A DNA stretch of 37,435 bases from Bacteroidales bacterium UBA1735 (GCA_002315745.1 DCID01000010.1:93271-130705); one strand, 5' to 3'. Shown: positions 26,060 to 32,395, counted from the stretch's first letter. Notes: generated by a model not told the origin, from the letters alone. Program-made: numbers and translations.

Positions 26060-27313
26060 ATGAATAACAAAAATCTTAACATCGAGGCAGATGATTTACA
26101 GATCACGCCTCACATTGAAATGGAGAAGTTGCCACCTATGCTGCAAGAATGCTTGAGTGTGGCGAAGACTCCTGCAACCAAGGACATGCTGATGATGAGT
26201 GTGCTAACAGCTACGTCCTGTGTCATGAACCAAGTGTCTTTCCAGTATGCACACTATGGAAAACGCTATTATCCTAACCTATTAACGTTCCTAATGGCAG
26301 GTGCGGCGAGCGGAAAAGGTGTAGCTAACTTAGCTACGAAGTTAGTCGAACCTATCCATGCGGAACATCCGCTGTTGATTCCGGGAGACAGTACGTATCC
26401 GTCGTTCTATGAGCAGTTATGGGATCAAAATGGTCAAGGACTGCTGTTCGAGACCGAAGGAAGCGTGATTACCGACATCTGGCGCAACAGTTGTACGAAC
26501 TACAACACGGCTTTGCGTAAGTGTGCGGAGCATGAGACGCTGTCTAAAGGACGTATCATAACGGGTATCACCACTATTGCAACACCCAAGGTGAGCGTGC
26601 TGCTAACGGGTACGTGTAATCAGTTTGAGAAGTTAGTGCCCAGCGTGGAGAATGGTTTCTTCAGCCGGCTGAACATCTTGATGGTACGTGAGAGCCAGCC
26701 CTTTGACGGAAGCGTGTTTATGCCCAGTAATGAGGGACAAGAGACGGAGCGTATCTACGGGTACTGGGCGACACAGTTGAAGCAATGGCACGATAAGTGC
26801 ACTGAGCCGATAACATTCAGCCTGACGGCCGAGCAAGCGCAACGGATTGGGAAGGTGATGGAGAGTGAGTATGGCGAGTACTTGAGACAATTGGGCGATG
26901 GTTTCCATGCTACGATTGTGAGAAATGCGATTACGCATGTGCGGGTAGCGTGCATACTGACGGTGCTGCGCCAGTTAGCTGCCCCTTCCGTAGAGGGAGA
27001 TGTGTTAACGTGTTCTAACGAAGACTTCGAGACAGCCATGGTGATATCGACGAAGTTGCTACTAAATGCGGCGGATGCGTATAACCAGATTGGTGGTAAA
27101 GATCAATTGGCGATACCTGAAGTCAAGGGTAGTTACCAGAAGGAGACGTTCCTAGCAAGTCTGCCGAACTCGTTCACTACGGGAGAATGTGTGAAACAAG
27201 GACAGCAGATGGGGGTAAGTCGACGCAGTTCAGAACGATGGCTGCAAAACTGGATAGAAACAGGCGTATTGCAGAAAGCTGATTTTGGAAAGTACGCCAA
27301 AATAAGTGCATAG
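26060..27313 (+). CDS. DUF3987-type P-loop protein
   Basis: A 417-aa protein resembling the DUF3987 family, which is frequent in Bacteroidales mobile elements and often sits beside VirE/primase-like proteins. A Walker A-like GAASGKG spans residues 81-87, and a Walker B-like stretch LLFETEGS follows about 50 residues later, so NTP binding is likely. The last 50 residues (GECVKQGQQMGVSRRSSERW) look like a helix-turn-helix DNA-binding segment. A role in replication of an element is an inference from the family. No VirE-like domain, integrase or relaxase is found nearby, so this is an orphan copy. It is flanked by CTAG arrays on both sides. Confidence 0.75.
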   Translation: MNNKNLNIEADDLQITPHIEMEKLPPMLQECLSVAKTPATKDMLMMSVLTATSCVMNQVSFQYAHYGKRYYPNLLTFLMAGAASGKGVANLATKLVEPIHAEHPLLIPGDSTYPSFYEQLWDQNGQGLLFETEGSVITDIWRNSCTNYNTALRKCAEHETLSKGRIITGITTIATPKVSVLLTGTCNQFEKLVPSVENGFFSRLNILMVRESQPFDGSVFMPSNEGQETERIYGYWATQLKQWHDKCTEPITFSLTAEQAQRIGKVMESEYGEYLRQLGDGFHATIVRNAITHVRVACILTVLRQLAAPSVEGDVLTCSNEDFETAMVISTKLLLNAADAYNQIGGKDQLAIPEVKGSYQKETFLASLPNSFTTGECVKQGQQMGVSRRSSERWLQNWIETGVLQKADFGKYAKISA

Positions 27314-27397
27314 TCCGCCACTGGCGGAGTGGCGGAGTTGGATAAGTGGTTTATAATGAGTATGTTATAAAGTCCGCCAGTCCGCCATGTGGCGGAT
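27312..27397 (+). repeat. GGCGGA inverted-repeat cluster after the DUF3987 gene
   Basis: TCCGCCA/TGGCGGA blocks occur five times within 86 bases. The left group GGCGGAGTGGCGGA (27323-27336) can pair with TCCGCCAGTCCGCC (27372-27385) with a single mismatch, enclosing an A/T-rich loop. Smaller local hairpins are alternatives. It begins over the DUF3987 stop codon and may act as a 3' end structure, though no uridine tract follows. Confidence 0.6.
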
Positions 27398-27399
27398 AG

Positions 27400-27722
27400 C
27401 ACTAGGTAAGCCTAGAAGTCCTAGAAGTTCTAGAAGTCCTAGAAGTTCTAGGAAGGAAAAGATAGCTTCCTCAGTCGCGACGGCGACGCCCCCTCGTCGC
27501 CCCTTCCCGTTCCATGCCCCCCTGGCACGGAATTGTGCAGGTCGCTTTGAGGAACTATCTTTTCCAGGGAAGGGCTAGACTTCCTAGAAACCCTAGAAGT
27601 TCTAGATGGCCTAGATGGCCTAGACATCCTAGAAGCTCTAGAAGTCCTAGAAGTTCTAGATGGCCTAGGAAGACTAGGTAGAATAGGTGGGACTAGGGAG
27701 GACTAGGTAGGGATAGGAAAAA
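27400..27722 (+). repeat. CTAG array 2 around structured element copy 2
   Basis: About 20 CTAG sites: six before the element (alternating CTAGAAGTC and CTAGAAGTT in a perfect 9-base period) and about 14 after it (CTAGATGGC, CTAGACATC, CTAGAAGCT and others, then G-rich CTAGGTAG units). It fills the 400-base gap between the DUF3987 gene and the small gene at 27750 and holds no other gene. Confidence 0.85.
27455..27565 (+). ncRNA. 111-base structured element, copy 2
   Basis: Same length and ends as copy 1. Of 111 bases, 105 are identical. All six differences fall in hairpin A (27482-27501), which here reads GGCGACG/CGTCGCC instead of GGAGCCG/CGGCTCC. Two pairs are swapped on both sides (A-T to C-G and C-G to A-T) and the other two changes are in the loop. 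Hairpin B is at 27510-27532. The paired changes indicate that secondary structure, not a protein, is conserved. Confidence 0.72.
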
Positions 27723-27749
27723 ATGTTTAACAATATTATTATAGTTATT

Positions 27750-27995
27750 ATGGCAGAAGCAGATTATATTAGACCCATTGCTGGGTTGCATGGGAAGTTA
27801 AAGAAAGATTCGAATGTAAGTTTTAGGGGGAAACATACCTACTGCTTACAGCATCCACGGACAGAGAAGGATTTCTCGGAGCATGAGAAGGCGTATCGAA
27901 AGTCATTCGGTGAGATGAACAAAGAGGCGTCACGTATCAACAAAGACGAAAGTCGGATGAGTGAGTATCAAGACTGGCGAAGAGAAAGGGTATAA
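27750..27995 (+). CDS. Small charged protein of unknown function
   Basis: An 81-aa protein starting MAEADYIRPIAGLHGKLKKD. An in-frame ATG at 27723 would add FNNIIIVI, which looks like a translated leader. The protein is rich in Lys, Arg and Glu, has the segment NVSFRGKHTYCLQHPRTEKD, and ends in a helical charged tail. I recognise no domain, signal peptide or membrane segment. It follows CTAG array 2 and lies on the same strand as the DUF3987 gene, so the two may belong to the same small cassette. No promoter box is visible directly upstream. Confidence 0.6.
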   Translation: MAEADYIRPIAGLHGKLKKDSNVSFRGKHTYCLQHPRTEKDFSEHEKAYRKSFGEMNKEASRINKDESRMSEYQDWRRERV

Positions 27996-28037
27996 GAGTC
28001 GATTTCGATATATACTCGCTACGCTTGTGAAGGAGCA

Positions 28038-28071
28038 GACCCTTCCGTAGGTTTCCCTCGTAGGGCAACCT
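28038..28071 (+). repeat. 34-base hairpin repeat, copy 1
   Basis: It begins GACCCTTCC and then has AGGTT-t-CCCT-CGT-AGGG-c-AACCT, a hairpin of 5+4 base pairs with one internal mismatch and a 3-base loop. It matches 33238-33271 at 32 of 34 positions, and one difference is in the hairpin loop. Confidence 0.75.
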
Positions 28072-28148
28072 GTAGAGGGAGGATTGGGTTAGGGTGATCT
28101 TATGTTGATGTTATGTTGAAGAGGGAAGGGAGGGCGATCGAATCAAGA

Positions 28149-28285
28149 CATGCAGGATTTTAATGGATCATGCAGGATTTTAATGGATCATGCAGGATTT
28201 CTGCTACGTGTGGGTTTGGATCCATGCAGGATTTAATGGATCCGTGCAGGATTTCTGCGTAAGGACATGGATCCACGCAGGATTT
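28149..28285. repeat. Degenerate tandem repeats of the tRNA-Arg(ACG) 3' end
   Basis: CATGCAGGATTT starts at 28149, 28169, 28189 and 28223, and variants CGTGCAGGATTT and CACGCAGGATTT start at 28243 and 28274. Several are preceded by GGATC or GGATCC. The same string (GATCCATGCAGGATT) is the acceptor and T-arm 3' strand of the tRNA gene at 28388-28461. The first three copies have an exact 20-base period. Confidence 0.8.
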
Positions 28286-28335
28286 CTGCGTAATCCCGAC
28301 CCACGCTGTGGGCGGTCTTACAAATGACAACAAAC

Positions 28336-28371
28336 AAAAAACAGCGTTAAGTGTAACTTACGCTGTTTTTT
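28336..28371 (-). terminator. Terminator downstream of tRNA-Arg(ACG)
   Basis: AAAAAACAGCG (28336-28346) pairs with CGCTGTTTTTT (28361-28371), and the inner TTAAG/CTTA arms extend the stem. A-runs on one side and T-runs on the other make it usable on both strands. It lies 16 bases beyond the tRNA 3' end. Confidence 0.85.
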
Positions 28372-28387
28372 ATTCATTGCCATTTTG

Positions 28388-28461
28388 TGATCCATGCAGG
28401 ATTCAAACCTGCAACCCCCACATCCGTAGTGTGGTACTCTATTCAGTTGAGCTAATGGACC
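28388..28461 (-). tRNA. tRNA-Arg (anticodon ACG)
   Basis: A complete cloverleaf on the minus strand: acceptor GGTCCAT/ATGGATC (one G-U pair), D-arm GCTC/GAGT, anticodon stem CCACA/TGTGG with loop CTACGGA (anticodon ACG, reading CGN Arg codons), T-arm GCAGG/CCTGC with loop TTTGAAT, and discriminator A. The 3' CCA is not encoded. A perfect-spacing promoter lies at 28486-28517 and a terminator at 28336-28371, so it is a single-gene unit. Confidence 0.95.
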
Positions 28462-28485
28462 ATACTTTTCTTTGAAAAGCGGGTG

Positions 28486-28517
28486 CAAAGGTACTGCTTT
28501 TTTTGGAAATAACCAAA
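28486..28517 (-). promoter_or_regulatory. Promoter of tRNA-Arg(ACG)
   Basis: On the minus strand TTTG (28514-28517), 20 bases, TACCTTTG (28486-28493). The predicted start near 28479 is about 18 bases before the mature tRNA 5' end. It is divergent from the porQ promoter, with about 57 bases between the two -33 boxes. Confidence 0.82.
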
Positions 28518-28573
28518 AAAATATGCTTTTTTTCCAAAAAATGCACTATACAAGTAACAAAATAAGGCGGATA

Positions 28574-28605
28574 TTTGCATATTTCAGAAAAAAAGACTAC
28601 TTTTG
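28574..28605 (+). promoter_or_regulatory. Promoter of porQ-cmk
   Basis: TTTG (28574-28577), 20 bases, TACTTTTG (28598-28605). Transcription would start near 28612, leaving only about 12 bases before the porQ ATG at 28624. The promoter also excludes the in-frame TTG at 28603 as the start codon, because that codon lies inside the -7 box. Confidence 0.8.
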
Positions 28606-28623
28606 CGTGTTAATTGGAGAAAA

Positions 28624-29703
28624 ATGCCCAAAAAGGTACTACATATCATCCTTATCATAGCCATGATGGTTCCATCTATGGCACGGGCGCAGTATGCGGG
28701 TAGCGGAAGTAGCGCGTTCGCATTTTTAGACCTGCCTATATCGTCCAAGATGGCTGCTTTAGGTGGCGCAAACGTGAGTCTGCGCGATGGGGACGTGACG
28801 CTAGCGATGAATAATCCGTCGTTGTTAGGTACGATGACCGACAAGGTATTGGCACTGAACTATGCCTACTACTTGCCGGGGATGATGTTCGGCAGTGCGC
28901 TATACGGGCATAACTTTGGAAGATCGAAGATAGAGAAACATCCAGACGAGCCCGATAAGCCCAACTACTTCGCGGTCGGGATACACTACTTAGACTACGG
29001 CACAATGCAGTACGCCAGTGAGCAGGGAGATTTAACGGGTGGTTCCTTTAGTGCGCGAGACATACTGATTGATGCGATGTACGCCCGTCAGTTAAGCCCT
29101 AATTTCTCGATAGGTGTAACGCTCAAGCCAATCATGTCGTTCTACGAGAGTTATTCGTCGTTCGCCTTGGGGGCAGATGTGGGATTCCATTTCCAACTAA
29201 AGGACTCGACTTTCCAATTGGGGTTATGCCTACAGAACATAGGATGGCAGCTCAAAGGATTCTACTCAGAGGAAGGTGGTACAGCACGGCAGATGCTGCC
29301 GCTGAACTTACAGTTAGGTTTCAACTACCGCTTCAAACACGCACCTATCCGATTGGGTATGACGATACACAATATGCAGTGCTGGAACATCGGGTATGAA
29401 TATACGAACGTAAAGACGGACGAGAACACGGATATAGCATGGTATGACATGATGTTTCGCCACACGATCTTCTTCTTAGACATCGTGCCGAGGAATGACC
29501 GATTCTATATCACGCTGAGCTATAATCACCGTCGCAGAGCTGAATTAGCGATCAAAGACCAACGATCCTTTGCGGGATTCGCCATCGGAGCTGGGGTGAG
29601 AATATATAAGTTCCGAATAGGTTTTGCAACCTATCAAGCCACTAAATCCAATTTATCGTACCAAGTCAGCCTTGCGCTAGACATTAACTCTATGCTACAA
29701 TGA
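28624..29703 (+). CDS. porQ: Type IX secretion system outer-membrane protein PorQ
   Basis: A 359-aa protein with signal peptide LHIILIIAMMVPSMARA, then the PorQ/PorV-family start FAFLDLPISSKMAALGGANV followed by SLRDGDVTLAMNNPSLLG. The remainder is a beta-barrel of the FadL/PorV type (strands such as YFAVGIHYLDYGTMQYA and FSIGVTLKPIMSF). PorQ works at the outer-membrane attachment complex that delivers T9SS cargo. The gene overlaps cmk by four bases (ATGA). A porQ-cmk pairing is, to my recollection, common in Bacteroidetes, which favours PorQ over PorV. It links directly to the probable T9SS cargo encoded elsewhere in this window. Confidence 0.88.
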   Translation: MPKKVLHIILIIAMMVPSMARAQYAGSGSSAFAFLDLPISSKMAALGGANVSLRDGDVTLAMNNPSLLGTMTDKVLALNYAYYLPGMMFGSALYGHNFGRSKIEKHPDEPDKPNYFAVGIHYLDYGTMQYASEQGDLTGGSFSARDILIDAMYARQLSPNFSIGVTLKPIMSFYESYSSFALGADVGFHFQLKDSTFQLGLCLQNIGWQLKGFYSEEGGTARQMLPLNLQLGFNYRFKHAPIRLGMTIHNMQCWNIGYEYTNVKTDENTDIAWYDMMFRHTIFFLDIVPRNDRFYITLSYNHRRRAELAIKDQRSFAGFAIGAGVRIYKFRIGFATYQATKSNLSYQVSLALDINSMLQ

Positions 29704-30338
29704 AAAAGATTACCGTAGCCATTGACGGCTATTCATCGTGCGGCAAATCGACCTTTGCCAAGATCCTCGCCGAGTATGCGGGTTACACGTATGTGGACAC
29801 CGGCGCTATGTATCGCGCTATTGCCCTATACATTCTCCAACATTGTCCATCCTCCGATCCTGAAGAAAGGCTCGAGTGGATTCGTCACAATCTAAACGAC
29901 AATATCCCCTTGATGGGATTGGGAGATGCTATTCGTACGCTCGAAGTAGGTAACTTAGCATCCCAGATAGCGGTGGTGCCTGAAGTGAGACATTTCTTAG
30001 TGAGCAAGCAGCAGCAGATGGGCGAAAGGGGTGGTGTCGTGATGGACGGTCGCGATATAGGGACCGTGGTCTTCCCGCATGCTGAACTGAAGATCTTCCT
30101 CACCGCGACCGCCGAAGTGCGTGCGCAGCGCCGGTATAAGGAGCTGATCGAGAAAGGGACGCCTATGTCCTTTGAGGATGTGCTACGCGATGTGAATGAC
30201 CGCGACTATCGCGATACCCATCGGGAGGAGTCGCCACTACGCAAAGCCGACGATGCGGTGGAGCTCGATAACTCCAATATGACGATCCCCGAGCAAGTCG
30301 AGTATTTGACGAAGCTACTCGACGAGAGGAGGAAATAG
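29700..30338 (+). CDS. cmk: Cytidylate kinase
   Basis: A 212-aa cytoplasmic enzyme that phosphorylates CMP and dCMP with ATP. The P-loop is GYSSCGKST (residues 10-18), followed by the family blocks YVDTGAMYRAIALY and VVMDGRDIGTVVFPHAELKI, with DRDYRDTHREESPL near the C-terminus as the lid/substrate region. Length is typical of short bacterial CMP kinases. Translation is coupled to porQ. The gene ends just before CTAG array 3. Confidence 0.96.
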   Translation: MKKITVAIDGYSSCGKSTFAKILAEYAGYTYVDTGAMYRAIALYILQHCPSSDPEERLEWIRHNLNDNIPLMGLGDAIRTLEVGNLASQIAVVPEVRHFLVSKQQQMGERGGVVMDGRDIGTVVFPHAELKIFLTATAEVRAQRRYKELIEKGTPMSFEDVLRDVNDRDYRDTHREESPLRKADDAVELDNSNMTIPEQVEYLTKLLDERRK

Positions 30339-30349
30339 ACTAGGGTGGA

Positions 30350-30455
30350 CTAGGGGGACTAGGGGGGACTAGACTCTCTAGACGTTCTAGAATCTCTAGA
30401 TTTTCTAGACTCTCTAGACTCTCTAGATTTTCTAGGGGTTCTAGATTTTCTGGGA
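30350..30455 (+). repeat. CTAG array 3
   Basis: About 12 CTAG sites directly downstream of cmk, starting G-rich (CTAGGGTGG, CTAGGGGG) and becoming T-rich with 9-base units (CTAGACTCT, CTAGATTTT, CTAGAATCT). It ends a few bases before the terminator at 30462, so it should be transcribed as 3' UTR. No structured element is inserted in this array. Confidence 0.85.
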
Positions 30456-30461
30456 TTTTAC

Positions 30462-30498
30462 AATAAAAAAAGCGACCTTGCGGGTCGCTTTTTTATTG
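30462..30498. terminator. Bidirectional terminator between cmk and gapA
   Basis: AATAAAAAAAGCGACC and GGGTCGCTTTTTTATT form a long stem with a TTGC loop, with A-runs on one side and T-runs on the other. It serves the convergent porQ-cmk (plus) and gapA (minus) transcripts. Confidence 0.93.
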
Positions 30499-30513
30499 GG
30501 AGTTGATCTCGGA

Positions 30514-31581
30514 TTACTTGAGCTCAGCTAAGTACTTGATAGTACGAACCATTTGGCTGGTGTAGCTGTTCTCGTTATCGTACCAGCTAACTACCTGTAC
30601 TTGGTAAGTCTCGTCGTCGATCTTGCTAACCATAGTCTGAGTAGCGTCGAAGAGAGAACCGAAGCGCATACCGATCACGTCGCTCGAAACGATCTCGTCC
30701 TCGCAGTAACCGAAGCTCTCGGTAGCAGCAGCCTTCATAGCAGCGTTGATACCCTCTTTGGTAACATCTTTGCCCTTAACGACAGCGATAAGGATAGTGG
30801 TCGAACCCGTAGGAGTCGGAACGCGTTGTGCAGAACCGATCAGTTTACCATTCAGCTCAGGGATAACCAGGCCGATAGCCTTAGCAGCACCCGTGGAGTT
30901 AGGAACGATGTTTTGTGCACCTGCACGGCTACGACGTAAGTCACCCTTACGTTGTGGGCCATCGAGGATCATCTGATCACCGGTGTAAGCATGGATAGTG
31001 GACATGATACCGCTTTGGATAGCAGCGTACTTATTGAGCGCAGCAGCCATAGGAGCTAAGCAGTTCGTGGTGCAAGAAGCAGCGGAGATAACCTTGTCTG
31101 CAGGAGTCAGGGTCTTGTGGTTTACATTGTAAACGATAGTAGGCAGGTCGTTACCAGCAGGAGCAGAGATAACAACTTTCTTAGCGCCAGCCTGGATATG
31201 AGCCTCAGCCTTAGCCTTGCTAGTATAGAAACCAGTGCACTCCAATACTACATCTACGCCCAATTTGCCCCAAGGCAGCTCAGCTGCGTTAGGAATAGCG
31301 TAAATAGTGATCTCCTTACCATCTACGATGATAGAACCAGGAACCAAAACGGTCTTACCGTCCTCAGCGAGCTGAGCGTCCTTGAAATCTACGGTGTGCT
31401 TGCCTTCGCCGAATTTACCAGCGAAACCACCTTGAGCGGTGTCATACTTAAGAAGGTGAGCCAACATCTTAGGGCTAGTCAAGTCGTTAATAGCGACTAC
31501 CTCATAACCCTGTGCTTCGAACATCTGGCGGAAAGCCAAGCGACCGATACGGCCAAAGCCGTTAATTGCTACTTTTGTCAT
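30514..31581 (-). CDS. gapA: Glyceraldehyde-3-phosphate dehydrogenase
   Basis: A 355-aa glycolytic enzyme that oxidises glyceraldehyde-3-phosphate with NAD and phosphate. The NAD motif NGFGRIGR begins at residue 7, Asp33 (AINDL) favours NAD over NADP, the catalytic Cys170 is in SAASCTTNCLAP and its partner His196 in IHAYTGDQ. I place the start at ATG 31579-31581. A longer reading from 31668 would begin inside the -33 box of the promoter at 31638-31669. It is slightly longer than the 331-aa E. coli enzyme. The leader contains a duplicated AATCAACAATCA segment. Confidence 0.96.
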   Translation of the reverse strand: MTKVAINGFGRIGRLAFRQMFEAQGYEVVAINDLTSPKMLAHLLKYDTAQGGFAGKFGEGKHTVDFKDAQLAEDGKTVLVPGSIIVDGKEITIYAIPNAAELPWGKLGVDVVLECTGFYTSKAKAEAHIQAGAKKVVISAPAGNDLPTIVYNVNHKTLTPADKVISAASCTTNCLAPMAAALNKYAAIQSGIMSTIHAYTGDQMILDGPQRKGDLRRSRAGAQNIVPNSTGAAKAIGLVIPELNGKLIGSAQRVPTPTGSTTILIAVVKGKDVTKEGINAAMKAAATESFGYCEDEIVSSDVIGMRFGSLFDATQTMVSKIDDETYQVQVVSWYDNENSYTSQMVRTIKYLAELK

Positions 31582-31597
31582 GATTGTAATTATTTTT

Positions 31598-31625
31598 GAT
31601 TGTTGATTTATGATTGTTGATTTTC
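31598..31625 (-). repeat. Duplicated AATCAACAATCA in the gapA leader
   Basis: On the minus strand AATCAACAATCA occurs twice in tandem between the gapA promoter and its ATG, separated by TA. It is low-complexity and unstructured, similar in style to the repeats before mdh and rnhA. Whether it affects translation is unknown. Confidence 0.6.
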
Positions 31626-31637
31626 CAAATGGGACTG

Positions 31638-31669
31638 CAAAGTTACTGCTTTTCGCGCGATTACGCAAA
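31638..31669 (-). promoter_or_regulatory. Promoter of gapA
   Basis: On the minus strand TTTG (31666-31669), exactly 20 bases, TAACTTTG (31638-31645). The start of transcription near 31631 gives a 50-base leader. The promoter begins 34 bases after the upstream rnhA stop codon, so gapA has its own start and is not dependent on rnhA. Confidence 0.85.
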
Positions 31670-31702
31670 TATTTTTTAACTTTTGTTACTTGAACTTAGC
31701 AC

Positions 31703-32122
31703 CTATTTGCGTCCAAAATCGGCAGGTATCTCACCCCAGAGAGTGGTCTCCCATTTGTAGATAGGCGTCGTCCAAGTATTCTGCCGCAACCAATCCTCCG
31801 CTTTGCGTACCATCAAGAATAGTTCCTGGTTCTGCGCGCCCCACTCCAACTTCGACTTACACTGCTTCTGTCTCACCCACGCAAGGGCAGTGACACTATC
31901 GGTATAGAGTGCCCATGGGAGATTATACTTCTTGAGGTACGCCAGCCCTAAAACGAGGGCAAGGAACTCGCCCACATTGTTTGTCCCCTGCACAAAAGGT
32001 CCACGGCGGAAAACCTCGGTACCTGTGTCGGCGACAACGCCCCGGAACTCTAAGATACCAGGGTTGCCAGAGCAGGCGGCGTCCACCGCCAAGGCTGGTA
32101 ATATGGGGGTTGGAGTGTCCAT
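31703..32122 (-). CDS. rnhA: Ribonuclease HI
   Basis: A 139-aa nuclease that cuts the RNA strand of RNA-DNA hybrids. The four acidic active-site residues are visible: Asp14 (AVDAACSGNPG), Glu52 (TNNVGEFLA), Asp75 (YTDSVTA) and Asp135 (PADFGRK). There is no N-terminal hybrid-binding domain if the start is the ATG at 32120-32122. A start at 32155 would overlap the 3' end of the tRNA gene. The ATG lies 25 bases after the tRNA-Arg(CCT) 3' end on the same strand, so the two probably share a transcript. Confidence 0.9.
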   Translation of the reverse strand: MDTPTPILPALAVDAACSGNPGILEFRGVVADTGTEVFRRGPFVQGTNNVGEFLALVLGLAYLKKYNLPWALYTDSVTALAWVRQKQCKSKLEWGAQNQELFLMVRKAEDWLRQNTWTTPIYKWETTLWGEIPADFGRK

Positions 32123-32146
32123 TTGTGATTGGTGATTTGTGATTAG

Positions 32147-32218
32147 TAGTCCCACCGGGAATCGAACCCGGATCTAAGGTTTAGGAAACCCGTATTCTAT
32201 CCATTGAACTATAAGACC
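32147..32218 (-). tRNA. tRNA-Arg (anticodon CCT)
   Basis: On the minus strand: acceptor GGTCTTA/TGGGACT (several G-U pairs), D-arm GTTC/GAAT, anticodon arm with loop TTCCTAA (anticodon CCT, reading AGG), T-arm CCGGG/CCCGG with loop TTCGATT, and discriminator A. The anticodon stem has one mismatch at its outer pair (C-T) and one G-U pair. The CCA end is not encoded. rnhA follows 25 bases downstream. Confidence 0.92.
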
Positions 32219-32234
32219 GAGATGCGCAGAAGCG

Positions 32235-32242
32235 CAAATTTA
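32235..32242 (-). promoter_or_regulatory. Candidate -7 box of tRNA-Arg(CCT)
   Basis: TAAATTTG on the minus strand fits TAnnTTTG and would place the transcription start about 10 bases before the mature tRNA end. No TTTG lies at the expected -33 position, so the call rests on the -7 box and its position. Confidence 0.5.
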
Positions 32243-32260
32243 TTTGTGGCTTATGCCATC

Positions 32261-32294
32261 GAGGTCGATAGTCGCGAAGCAACTATAAGACCTC
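32261..32294 (-). repeat. Hairpin containing a 12-base copy of the tRNA-Arg(CCT) 5' end
   Basis: GAGGTC-g-ATAGT pairs with ACTAT-aa-GACCTC. The right arm on the minus strand reads GGTCTTATAGTT, identical to the first 12 bases of the tRNA gene 63 bases away. Similarity stops there. Confidence 0.5.
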
Positions 32295-32360
32295 GTCGGA
32301 ATCCACTCAACGCGACTTCGCGACTCCGTCGCTCGTGAAGCGTCCGTGATTCCTCCTCTC

Positions 32361-32393
32361 CGTTTGTAAAACGCTGCGCTGGTTTTACAAACG
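32361..32393 (-). other. Perfect 12-bp inverted repeat at the rfbD 3' end
   Basis: CGTTTGTAAAAC (32361-32372) and GTTTTACAAACG (32382-32393) flank a 9-base loop, directly after the rfbD stop codon. It probably ends or protects the rfbCD transcript, but no uridine run follows on the minus strand. Confidence 0.65.
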
Positions 32394-32395
32394 GG

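Larger units (their letters stand above)
27996..28387. other. Intergenic region with repeat hairpin, tRNA-end repeats and terminator
   Basis: This 392-base gap contains no convincing gene. From left to right it holds a 34-base hairpin repeat (28038-28071), a set of six degenerate copies of the tRNA-Arg 3' end (28149-28285), a short CCAC/GTGG hairpin near 28301, and a bidirectional terminator (28336-28371). The components are listed separately. Confidence 0.7.

Noticed and set aside
26060..27313. DUF3987-type gene as a transposase or integrase
   Set aside because: It has P-loop motifs and a C-terminal helix-turn-helix but no DDE or tyrosine/serine recombinase signature, and no terminal repeats or target duplications bound it.
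28141..28290. Possible CRISPR array
   Set aside because: The repeats are only 12-17 bases, spacing is irregular after the third copy, the first spacers are identical to each other, and no cas gene is present. The match to the tRNA 3' end explains them better.
28603..28623. Upstream TTG start for porQ
   Set aside because: The codon lies inside the -7 promoter box. The ATG at 28624 gives a clean signal peptide.
31582..31668. 29-residue N-terminal extension of GapA
   Set aside because: It would start within the -33 box and translate the low-complexity leader repeat. The ATG at 31581 begins exactly at the conserved MTKVAINGFGRIG.
32123..32155. Upstream start for RNase HI
   Set aside because: It would overlap the 3' end of the tRNA-Arg(CCT) gene. 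The next ATG leaves a complete RNase H domain.
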